The notes beneath the pieces were generated by a model. The model worked only from the letters and a program-made list of their open reading frames with translations, was not told the origin of the DNA and did not search any database. This document shows positions 1 to 10,390 of a DNA stretch of 64,000 bases, piece by piece. Numbering within the stretch: position 1 is the stretch's first letter; each line of letters starts with the position of its first letter. The stretch comes from Golubevia sp. BC0850 (Eukaryota > Basidiomycota > Exobasidiomycetes > Golubeviales > Golubeviaceae): positions 186,001-250,000 of the forward strand of contig JAAVVG010000012.1 in assembly GCA_012976225.1 (NCBI GenBank), read 5' to 3'. Made by a program: the position numbers and the translations under genes.

Positions 1-1611
1 TACGTTTCGCACCAACAGAGAAGGTGATGGTCAAGACGGCGACCAAAGACTCTGGAATGACACCAATTCCTAAAGCGATGGCATACAAGACGACCTCGTT
101 CGTGATGTCGAACTCGGCCACCCCGAAAACTATGATAGCCTGGAAGAGAAGAAGATCAGAGAGAGAGAGAGCGTCGGTATATACGGAATGAACTGAACCT
201 ATCCATCAGATGAGCAACTGGTGTACTCACACAAACAACAGCTAAACTAAGTAAGAGATAAGCCAACTTGTTAAGTTTGATCTGAAGAGGAGTTCCCTCT
301 CTCAATCCCAACCACTTAGCACTAGCTTCCCACCATTTCTTGTAGAAAGGAATTGATTTATCTTGTTTCTGTTTTTGAGCCATAGCAGCAGCGATTAAAC
401 CGATTTGAGTTTGCATCGCAGTAGCGATAACGATACCTCTGCCTCTACCTTTAGTAACGACAGTACCAGCGAAAGAGTTGTTAGTTCTATCAGCTGCGCC
501 TAAAGTTGAAAGAGGATCTGGAATGACATCCAAAGTTTTTTGCGATGGAAGAGATTCTCCAGTAAGAGCTGCTTCATCAACCTCGAGATTCGTAGATTCG
601 ATTAGACGAACGTCTGCAGGTAGAACGTCTCCAGTTCGGAAAAGGACGATGTCTCCTAGGACTAGCTCTGAAGATTGAATGGTGACGATGTTGGAAGAGC
701 GGACGACTATGGCGGTTGGTGAAGATAAGGAACGTAGAGAAGCCATCATACGTTCGGCTTTGTATTCTTGGCTGTAAAAAGGGGAAGAGCGAGTCAACGA
801 CGGTCAGAAAGCTCAGAAGAGAGACGTGGTGAAGGGCAGTCTCTACTCACATGAAACCAATTCCCACATTAGTAACGATGACAGCAGTTACAACACCACC
901 TTCGACCCAATCTTTGACACCGAAAGAGCTGTGGAGAGAGAAGAGGAGAGGTCAGCGAACGGTCAGGGATGGACGATCTCAACGCCTCGCAGCGACTACT
1001 CACAGAGCCATGGCGGCTACAAGGACCAGAGTCAAGGCGTTGGCACATTGTCTGTTGAGAAGAAGAAGAGAAAAGAGAGACGGTCGAAAATCAGCCGAAT
1101 GCGGAGACGTTATCCGAATGCGTAACCTCCTCCCCACTCACCTCAAGAAGATAGTCCAAGCACTAGCACCTTTGTTCTCTTTCAGTTGGTTAGGACCAAA
1201 AGTAGAGAGACGGCTTTCAGCTTCTTTAGAAGATAAACCATGATTGATGTTAGAAGATAATAATTCGACGGTCTGATTGATTGTTAATGTATGCGGTTGG
1301 AGCAAAGCGGATGGGATGGAGGATAAGGTAGATCCTGTGCTTGGAAGCTGAGATTGAGGGTTCCCACCAGCTTCACTGATTGGTGAAGGTTTGTCTGAAT
1401 CAGAGATTGAAGAATTGGTTGAACGATTTGAAGAAGTGATGGAAAGAGTTGGAGGTGGACGTTGGATTGAGATTGATACGTGGGGCGTACCACTATTTGG
1501 TGGTTCTCCTTCTTCACTGACGATTTGGTCAGCGCAAGTGGAGTTTGGAGCATTGGAATTGGAATCGTTTGAAGAGGTCGCATTGTTGGAATTGTTGGAA
1601 GGGTGAACCAT
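1..1611 (-). CDS. ENA1: ENA-type P-type Na+/K+ ATPase, N-terminal half (runs off the left edge)
   Basis: A P-type ATPase that by family would export Na+ or K+ at the plasma membrane. Five exons are visible: 1142-1611, 1004-1051, 851-928, 231-771 and 1-139. The first exon holds a Ser/Asn-rich cytosolic tail and a cation-ATPase N-terminal domain (HGLSSKEAESRLSTFGPNQL). The second and third exons encode the first membrane pair, ending GIGFIQEYKAE. The fourth holds the actuator domain with the dephosphorylation motif TGES near residue 267. The last visible segment, IPESLVAVLTIT, is the M4 ion-binding helix and is typical of the fungal ENA (IID) class rather than Ca2+ pumps. The phosphorylation and nucleotide domains lie outside the window. 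All exon phases agree. The start is the first ATG in frame. A PMR1-like Ca2+ pump is the alternative, less likely from the M2 and M4 motifs. Confidence 0.87.
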
Positions 1612-2043
1612 TCGATTGAGTTAGGAGTTACTTGAAAGTTAAAAGTGGCTCTCGGTCAGGAAGAGTCAAAGGAGAGAAAAGGAGGTTTATTTTGTTCAGA
1701 CCTTCGTTTAGACCTCTTTATACAGCAGGCCCAGGCAAGAGGACGATCGGGAAGAGGACGTTCGCACAGCCACCGCCAAGTCCTCGAGCCAGCCCAATCG
1801 GTCATTAAATCCTCTGGTCAGGTGGCAACAACTTGGCAAGACCCTTTTTCATCGATTCTTATCTTTTGTTGACATCATTAGAAATCACCTTCAAGTGGAA
1901 TATTGGCATGGGAACTGCTCGACTTTTGTGGAGAGCAACTTTTGAAGAGAGGGGTCGTACGCTGCATGTTACCCAACACGACACGAGAATTGAGAGGACC
2001 AAAGCACTTCAAGCCCAACCATCACTTTCCATCTACAGCAAAG
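1612..2043. other. Intergenic region between two divergent genes
   Basis: This stretch holds the putative promoters and 5' leaders of the ENA-type pump (left) and the conserved unknown protein (right). I see no convincing ORF, RNA gene or long repeat. Confidence 0.5.
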
Positions 2044-3818
2044 ATGAAGGAACTCACAGCATTCGAACTTCAAAGATTAGAGAACATTCGCAAGAATCAA
2101 GAGTTAATGATCAGTCTTGGAATCGGAGAGGTAAGTTCCCCACTCCACTCTTCATTCCTCCATCCCGTTCCATCCCACTTACTCACTACCTCATCTCCAT
2201 CTCATAGGAGGATGCACGGATTGGATCGCCTCCACCAACTCCACCACCTTCAAAACCAGGTAAACCCAGAGCGAAAAGAAGAAGAGATTCCTCATTTCCC
2301 GAACCACAAGCACCAACTCGTAAATCCTCGCGTTCCTCAAATCCAAACACGTCCTACAGAGAAATTGGACAAGACGGAAATCCAATCTTTCACAGATCTC
2401 AGAATTGGGGAGTCAAAAAGGAGAAGGTCATCCGGCCACCAAGAGAGGGAAGTAGAAGAAGTAAAAGAGGGGCTTCAAATAGTGATGATGACATCTTCGA
2501 GGGGAATGGAGAAAGGAGGGTCAGTAATAGATCCAATAACGAAACTTCTTCTTCTAAGTATCAAGATTGGGATACAGAAGACGAAGATGATGTTCAATTT
2601 GATGAGAACGGGTACAAGATCTTAGGAACACCCAAATCGAAACCTGGATTGAAAAGATTAAAGAACCCATCTCCTTTAGCAAATAAAAGAACCAAATATC
2701 AGGATTCTCCAGCAACTACGGTTTCCACTCAGGACAATAGTGAGAGTGAAGAAGAGGGGGAATTGGGAAAGGGTTCTGCTAAGGTTTCATCTATCAAGGC
2801 TCCTTTGCCTGGAAGGGATGAGGCGAGTAAAGCATTACTGTTTGAGGAAGGTTATGAACATTTCAAACCGAATTTGACTCCTAAGGAAATGATCAGAGGA
2901 GGCATGCAAGGTGGAACAGCCTTCAAGTGAGTAACTGTGGGGTTCGCTTGGAGAAGGAGTTGAAAGGAGGAGGGGGTGGTGGAGCTGTTAGGGAGCAACT
3001 ACTTCAAAACTGACTGTATGCCCACCCAAATCATCTTTCATCACCTCAGAGCTCATGAATCTTCTGTTACAAGAAAGATTCTCGATCCAGAGGACATGGC
3101 CGAATTCCCTTCCGAGTGGTTCGAAGATCTCGATTTGGATTCCAAAGTCACTTCTGACACCTATGATCCAAAGCAGAATCGATTCAAAGTGAAAGCTGGA
3201 CAGACTTTGAAAGATTGGGAGGAAGCTGGTTGGATCAATTCATCGGATCCTAGAGGTTGGTGGTAAGTCTCATGAACTGCAGAGCGAGATGCAACAACAA
3301 GACCTTGTCTCACATCTTTCTGTTTTCTTTTTCCTCAGGCAATGGTACTTTAAATTCTATCAAGGTAGAAGATCCAGCGACGACGATCGCCAGATCAGTA
3401 GATGTGAGTTGTATCCAAGAGCTTTCGTTGATCTGTCCCTTCCTCTCTCAAAGCCTAAGCTTCGAATCTCTGACACCCCTGTCCTTCGAATCTATCTTTG
3501 CTCTTTTCAAAAGGGCTCAAGGCTTGTGGTCCTGCCGGTCGTTTCAAAAGGTCGCTAGTCCAAGAACTTCATCGACTGGACAAAAGGTGGGATGACGAGA
3601 CTATCAAACCAGTAGTCAGGCAAACGCTTTGGCATTGGGGGTATGAGTTGACTGAACCTGACTGGATGGTGAGTGTTGAAAGAACAAAAAAAGAAGGGAA
3701 GGTTCGCGTTCGTCTTCGTTTGTTTTCTTCTGATTTTTGTTTCCGATCTCTTTGGTCCATCTTTTCGCTCCTCCATCTCACTTCGTCTTTTCCCTCAAAA
3801 CAGGCCTACCAACCCTAA
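2044..3818 (+). CDS. Conserved eukaryotic protein of unknown function
   Basis: Function unknown. Six exons fit: 2044-2130, 2208-2926, 3050-3262, 3339-3401, 3514-3668 and 3804-3818. The first 230 or so residues are charged and low in complexity, with basic runs (KPRAKRRR) that could act in nuclear targeting. The second half is compact and looks conserved: HFKPNLTPKEMIRGG, then AEFPSEWFEDLDLD, DWEEAGWINSSDPRGWWQWY, DDDRQIS, GPAGRFKRSLV and VVRQTLWHWGYELTEPDW. I recall this Trp-rich block from uncharacterised fungal and algal proteins but cannot name the family. The last exon is only 15 nt and encodes AYQP then the stop. The start was chosen at the ATG that opens MKELTAFELQRLENIRKNQ, which reads as a helical N-terminus; ATGs further upstream are in frame but read into sequence that does not look coding. 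Confidence 0.75.
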
Positions 3819-4212
3819 CGTTTTCTTTTCTCTTTTCCGTTTTCTTGTTTGGACTTCTACGAGCGATTCTCTTACTACATTCATTCTGTTGTCTTTTACT
3901 TTAGCTTAATATCCTTCGCAAATTATCTTCTTACGCGTCACCATTTTCAAATCCTCTCAACTCTTTCGCGGACTGAAATCCAAAGCGGTGCAAAAGATCG
4001 GTTTCTCGAACGAAGAGCCAGAGATTCGCACCTCCCTTCATCTATTGGGAGACAAGTCTACGAGTCTCGGCCCCTTTAGATTCTGAATCTAGATTCTCGA
4101 CTTTTCATCGATCTCATCTCGCACAACTTGCCAGAGCAAATACAAGGACGCTACGTCTATTCCCAACATTTGGGTTCGTCAAATTTACAATCGCTAAAAA
4201 GAAATGGACAGA
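3819..4212. other. Intergenic region between convergent genes
   Basis: Pyrimidine-rich 3' flanks of the conserved unknown gene and of the multicopper oxidase gene. Nothing else recognised. Confidence 0.5.
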
Positions 4213-6891
4213 TTACATTGGGTACATCGCAGTGCAATTCCCCTTTCGGACCATCTCACACTGATCTCTAGAAGCTTGGGGAATTGGAAGCTGAGCTGCT
4301 TTCGAAGGCTGAGAAGAGATCTGCATCATGAGACCGGCTTCCACTAAACAAGAGAGAAGGAGAAATCGGGGCAACCCCGTCAGCTTGAGTTCCATGAGAT
4401 CTGGAAAAAAAAAATGTTCGGCAGCTAAACCTCCTGAGCATGGTATCGACAATTACTCACTATGAGAGACGAGATGACAGTGAAGAGCCCAAAGTCCTGG
4501 CTGTTCGGAGGAAGAAGGATGAAAGGCGAAACAAATTAGCTTCGGCGACCAAGAACAAATCCGAGATCCACTAACATTATCCGTGACGAATCTAATCACA
4601 GCCCAAGAATAGGTAGGAATGGTGAAGACATCTCTACGCATCGGGTTCTTGAACTCTTGATTCAAATCTAGAGAAGATGGCAAGAAGTTTCCAGGGCCTG
4701 AACCCAAATAGTAGGGTGTGTGACCGTGAAGATGGAAGGGGTGCTGAGAGAAGAGAAGGGAAAAAAGAAGTAGAGTGAGAGAAGAGTCAACGAGGATAGT
4801 CAGTGGCGACAATTGACTACTTTGCTACTCACAGTTCCGTCGTCTTGATTATTAAAGATCAGATCAACTACTTGAACCTCATCGTAAGTCAGGACAAGCT
4901 GAGAGTCCTGATCGTAGACATCGGTCGTGGTTCCTTGCTTCTGTGCGTCGACGGTTTGGAAGAGGGTTGCGTTTCCAATCTCAGCATCCCAAGAAGTTGA
5001 GTTGAAGAAAGCTCTGAAGTTGTTGTAGACAGTTCTACCAAAAGTGATGACTACTTTGTCTTGTTTGGTTGAATGAGGTGGATTGATAGCTTGCAGAGGC
5101 ACCAACGAAGAAAAATCCAAGTTAGAAGAGACGCTGGAAGGAAGAGATGGAACCGTTTCACTAGGCATGGCTGTCATGTTCGATCCCTCATATCTCATAA
5201 TTGCTTTTTGTTCGGTGACAAGACCGGGGTTGTCATAAGCAAGCATGCTGGAAAGACGGAGTTTGAAGAAGAGAGGCAGGTAGATTAGAAAAAGTATTTT
5301 CTTCAGAGACTCGAGCCTTGAGTTCTACTCACTCTGTCAAGACTTCTCCTCGAACGTAGAAGGCTCCTGGATTGGCGCTGGTCTCAATGATGACGGAATA
5401 ACGTTGAGCTACGGAGACTGAGAGACTTTGCACGACCTGAGGCTCGATGGGAGTTCCATCGGCCTCGATCACAGTCATCGGGTGACCATCGACCTAATAG
5501 AAAGAGACAGAGTTTGGGTAGATTTTAGGTAGAAGTCACAAACTTTTGCCTCCTTGACACCCGATAGTTAGCTGACAACTTACTGAGAATCCGATGTTAG
5601 CCAGAGATCCAACGTTGATGACTCTAATCCTATAACGCTTGTTAGGCTGGACTGTGAAGTTATAGAATTCTCCCCCATCACAAGCCTGGCCAGTATGAAC
5701 AGCATTGCAATTCAGTTTTCCATAACCGTTCACGAGCCCTCCGTCAGGGGTAGGTTCACTACCTTCACAAGAGCCGTCAGGTCCACAGCCATCGAGATAA
5801 AGAGCGATGACCTCTGAAGAGAACGCGTTGTACAGATCTGAAACCATGAAGATCAAATCTTCGTGGTAAGTTGTGTTACTGGAGGCGACAGTTGCTACGT
5901 CTGTTGAAGTGGAGTTGTTGGAAGAAGAGGAGCTCGAGTCGGACGTGAACTTGAGAGGATCATCAGGTGAACGAAGAATCAGAGGTCCATAGATACCATC
6001 AGAATACGCTGGACCAGAGTGAGCATGCCACCAGTAAGTTCCGACGTTCTGGATTGTGAAGTTGTAAGTGAAAGTACTTCCTGGAGAAATCCCACACTCG
6101 GTGATTCCTGTTTCGAAGAAGAAGGAAAAAAACCAACAAACTGTTAGCATCCTTTCAAATTTGAAAGTACCTATGAGCTACTTACCTAAAGTGCCATCCA
6201 TGAAGTTAGTACCTATAGGTGCAGGAGTGGAAGAAGAGGCGAGTCGAAGGTCAGCGTCTCTCTGAGAATCCTGATTCCTGGGTTCTGTTCCAGAACTCTG
6301 ATTCACTCGCCATTTTGAATCTGGCCATGCCTGTTTAGTAGTGGAGATCCAGTGACGTATTGTCAGAGACTAATCAGGGGGAATTGAGGGAAAGACCGAA
6401 ATGGAAAGGGGCAAGACCTGAGCTTATACTCGCCAATGAATGGAACTGATAACGTCGAGGGAGTTCTTGACGTGAACGACCAACTGATCGCCTAGGTTGG
6501 CTTCAATCAGTGGGCCCGGTGAAATTCCATTGACTACTAGCATAGGTTTAGTAACCCCACCCGGATTAGCCATAATACGACTGATCTCCCAGTCATACTC
6601 TCTGGTCGCTGGCGAAGCGTTCACATCCCAATTTCGGGAGAGAGCCATCTGCGAAGGATCGACGAGCTTGGACCTTTCAACGAATCGAGCAGAAGCAGAA
6701 GCTGACTTCACATCCTTGCCGTTGTGTTTGAGACCCAATCCTAGACCAAGTCCGAGAGCTAAAGCCAGTACGACAATCAGAGCGAGTGCCCCTACCCAGA
6801 TCCATTTCCGCCTGGGTTTCGAGGTGGCGACTTTGTTGCTATCAGCACCTTTGAGCTCTGCTTCAGAATGAGAAGGTGAGTTTGAGGACAT
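4213..6891 (-). CDS. Laccase-like multicopper oxidase with N-terminal membrane anchor
   Basis: Copper oxidase of the laccase/ferroxidase superfamily, 672 residues. Exons: 6434-6891, 6311-6330, 6186-6212, 5584-6107, 5333-5493, 4833-5247, 4461-4743 and 4213-4343 (sum 2019 nt). A basic stretch (KPRRK) precedes one hydrophobic helix near residues 30-52, so the enzyme is probably a type II membrane protein facing outward. All four copper sites are present: HWH at 152-154, WWHAH near 193, HPFHLHGH at 536-543 and HCHLVSH at 623-629. The residue axial to type 1 copper is Leu634, as in many laccases. The HWH motif appears only if a 20-nt exon is spliced between two introns with GC donors; reading through with a GT donor gives HWR and loses a ligand. 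Whether the substrate is a phenol or Fe(II) cannot be decided here. Confidence 0.9.
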
Positions 6892-7304
6892 TTCGAATGA
6901 CTTGAAGGAGTGAATGTGTCGAAGGAAGGAGCAGCGTGGAAGAAAGAAAATGTCAAAAACCTTTTGGGTGGCAAGGCCGGTGAGCTCGGCTAGCGCGATT
7001 TATCACGACACGTTCCAAGCTCGGACCTGTCTCCAACTGGAATTCCTCTTCTCTTTGCTTGTTTGCCTGAATTTCGAATCCTCGTGGTTTCCATTCGCTG
7101 AGAAAGAGTTGAAACGGCGGCAGAGGGCGGCGGGAAGGGAAGAAGTCGGCGGGATGTTCTTCTGTTCATGAAAACGTGCTAAAGTTCCATCAGGTCCGTC
7201 CTCTGTCCCCCAACCACAGGTCTGATGGTTTTTAATCAGACAAAGTTGGATTGGGATTCTCGTCTTCCCCCTTTCTTCACGACCCATCCTATCCTACGAC
7301 GACG
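6892..7304. promoter_or_regulatory. Divergent promoter region of the oxidase and phosphatase genes
   Basis: Shared upstream region of two outward-facing genes. It holds a perfect 7-bp inverted repeat, GTCTGAT at 7220-7226 and ATCAGAC at 7235-7241, about 65 bp upstream of the phosphatase ATG. I see no CACGTG phosphate-response core. The regulatory role is inference. Confidence 0.35.
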
Positions 7305-9730
7305 ATGCCTTCCTCTTCTTCTGTGTTAGTTCTTGCTCTCCCGGCTCTAGTTTTGGCCTCTCCTCTCCAAACCCAGGAGAAGAGAGCTATTGCTCAACAA
7401 TTTCAAGCTCCCTCGACCTCTCCTCTGGCTCAGAGCTCCAACTACACTGGAATGAGTAACTCTACTCTTCCAAAGGCAGACTACAAGGAAGGAAAGGTGA
7501 GTATCTGTAGAGCAAGTTTATCAGGGATGGATAGAGACCCACTCCGATCTTCTCCCTCTCTTGTCAAACTCCCAGGCATTCGACCGTCTGATTCATATCT
7601 GGCTAGAGAACACCGATTATGCCAGTGCTGCATCTACCCCTGCTTTCCAATCTTTGCAAGAAACCGGTCAGACCTTGAGGTGAGAGGAAGACTTGATGTT
7701 CCGGGCGAAGTGGATAGGTCACTGACATCTTTTCCTTGATTGATCTTCAATACCTTCTCAGTAACTTTGTTGCGGTCACTCACCCATCCGAGCCAAACTA
7801 CCTTGCTAGTGTATATGGAGACTTCTTCGGTGAGGGAAAGGGGAAAACGGGGGTCACAGGGAGGGTTAGAAGTCTGCTGAAGATTCCGGGTTTGTCGACT
7901 GATGTAGATTTCTTTTCTTGCTTCTTCACACATCACAGGTTTGGCAGGTGAGCAATAAGGGAGGGAAGGGGTCCAGTGAGGAGAGAGCGAGAGAAGTCTC
8001 CAGTGATTGTCGACTGATCTTCTTTTTTTCTCTCCTCTCTCTCTATATCACCATCAACTGACAAACAGACGATACTTTCAATCATATTCCTGTGAACCAG
8101 ACGTCTCTGTTCGATTTGTTAGACGACGGAGGAGTCAGCTACGCCTGCTACCAAGAGAACATGCCGTACGTAGGATTCACTGGGTTCAACTATACTTCCA
8201 AGAACTACCTCGCTGCAGATGCACCCGACTACGCCTATTACGTCAGGTGAGTCGGTTAAAAATAGTCCGGGAAGGAAGAGGAAAACGTTGAACGCATTCT
8301 GACTCATTTCGGCTTTCTTCTCCTTCCCTCCAACAAAAAGAAAGCACAACCCTTGTGCCATGAGCGAGTGAGTGTAAGATAAAGCTTTGGAAATTTGATA
8401 TGCTCCCATACAAAAATATGCATTAATAATTCAAAGAGTCGATAATTTGTCTCTTTCTCGAACCCAGCTACGTCTCTGGCGACAAGACTCGTGCAGTCAG
8501 AAATAGAAACTTCAACAATCTAGCAGCGGATATCGAAGCTGATGCTCTTCCTCAGTGGATGTTTATTACCCCGTGAGTAGCAAAGGGTCGAAGAAATCGC
8601 GGAGAAGAGATGAAACAAGAAATCGCAGCCCTTGCAAGACTGCCCATTCCTTTCCTCGCCCTCGTCTTATTGATTCAAAATTCTTTACGCTCAATCTCTT
8701 CTGTCTTCTACCCTCATGATAGAAAGTGAGTCGACTCCCGAAGATGTCTCAGTTCTCTGTGCTTCGACCTCTGACACCTTGTCCCCGATTTCCCGCTCTT
8801 CTCTCCCTCTAAACAGCATGGTAAACGATGGACATGATACCTCCCCAAAGTTCTTCAGCAACTGGGTTGAGTACTTCCTCCCACCTTTACTCGAAGATTC
8901 CAAGTTCAACTCCACCAAAACTCTCATCGTTTTGAGTTTCGATGAAAACGAAGATTACGGCTCGGAAAACAAAATTATGACCATTGCAATGGGTGGAGCT
9001 CTCCCAGTTGACAAGAGGAATACCACCGAGGACATGTTAGTAAACTGACCTGTCTTCACATTGGCTTCTGAAGCTTGTTCTGAATATTCCCCCCTTTCTA
9101 TATTTTTCTTTCCATTCGCTCAGGTTTATGTCTCACTACTCTATGATCTCAACTGTCGAAGCTAACTGGGGATTAAAGAATTTGGGAAGAGGAGATGTCA
9201 ACAAAACTATGGCCAACGTTCTTCCATGGGTCGCAGAGATGGCTAACTTAGATGGATGGACTACTCAAGTAGCTCACGAAAATCAACCTCAAACCAACCT
9301 TACTGGACTCTTCGCTGGACCTCTCAACCCAGCCATGTACATTCCATTCTACGCCCCTTCAGATCTCGAAGTCGTTGGAGCTGGAGGTCAAAAGGTTCTT
9401 CTCAAAGATGGAGCTGACAAGTCTTTGACTTTAGAGACTGCTCCACCTTCAGTCAATTTGACCAAGATGGGTCAGCTTGGTGAGTGAAGGCACGCTAGAG
9501 GTATTGGACGAACGTTGACCGAGGTTTGATGTTGACTTACACTTTCTTCTTCTTCCTCTCCTGTACTCTCAGATCCATACAATACCGATCCAGGATTCAA
9601 TAACGTTGATGTTTCAGCTGCTTCTGGATCCGGTTCTGGAGAGAAGGACAGCGCTATCTCCTTCGCTGTCACCAAATCGACCCTTGTTGGAGCTGGAATC
9701 TTGGCTTTATGGTTCTCTCTTCTCGCATAA
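7305..9730 (+). CDS. Secreted, probably GPI-anchored phosphoesterase-family acid phosphatase
   Basis: Predicted extracellular phosphatase of the phosphoesterase superfamily (Aspergillus PhoA-like), 471 residues. Ten exons: 7305-7496, 7576-7679, 7762-7829, 7939-7947, 8069-8246, 8341-8367, 8468-8572, 8817-9035, 9124-9479 and 9573-9730. The N-terminus is a signal peptide (VLVLALPALVLASP). Family motifs follow in order: HIWLENTDYA, EPNYLASVYGD, NDGHDTSPKFFSNW and LSFDENEDYG, which carry the expected acidic and His metal ligands. The C-terminus has a Ser/Gly-rich stretch, then a hydrophobic tail ending WFSLLA, as expected for GPI attachment. There are many N-glycosylation sequons. The fourth exon is only 9 nt (codes Leu-Ala plus partial codons), yet it restores the expected FFGLADDTF. 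All phases agree. Confidence 0.88.
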
Positions 9731-10390
9731 ACGTACTTCGTTCTTTCTGGTTTGCCTCTAGTTTCTCACCTCTCACCCCTTTAAGGAGCCAAACAATGTT
9801 CTCGAGGGTCTCAAAGACTCCTGATGTTTCTTTCTTTACTTGCTTGGAATAGACCACTTTCGATGTACTTGGACTACATGTCTTTGACTCATACCTTCTC
9901 CCCCAAAGTTGGGGTCAAAGTTCACAGACTTTACAACTCATCGAAAAGGATACCGCTCTTGAGAAGAGTTCCCATGCTCGATTTGGTCGTGAACTCTTTG
10001 AATATTTGCCACCTCTGATACAGCCCCAAAATCCAGCTGACAGCCCAGCACCTTGGATGTTGGGCTTCTCAGATCTACTGGGATGATTCAATAATCGGTG
10101 AAAATCGAAAGAATGAAAAGAAGGGAGAAAAGACGAAATTATGAAAAGGATCTCCAATTTTGTCCACAATTAGAATCGCAGTGACATCATATCGCCACGA
10201 GCAGCAGATTCTCCGTCTCCCCTCGATCTGGACTTTACTTCCATCTCCTCGACTCCCGTTCAAGTCAATCCTTTAACTTCAAAGCTGATCATTATCATTC
10301 TATAGCTACAATTCAAGCAGACGCTCAAGTAGATTCAATTTAGCTCATCCCATCCTTGGCTCACCGAACTCCTCTATCTCGCTCCTATTC
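9731..10390. other. Intergenic region upstream of the histidine kinase gene
   Basis: 3' flank of the phosphatase gene and the presumed promoter and leader of the histidine kinase. No ORF or repeat of note. Confidence 0.45.
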
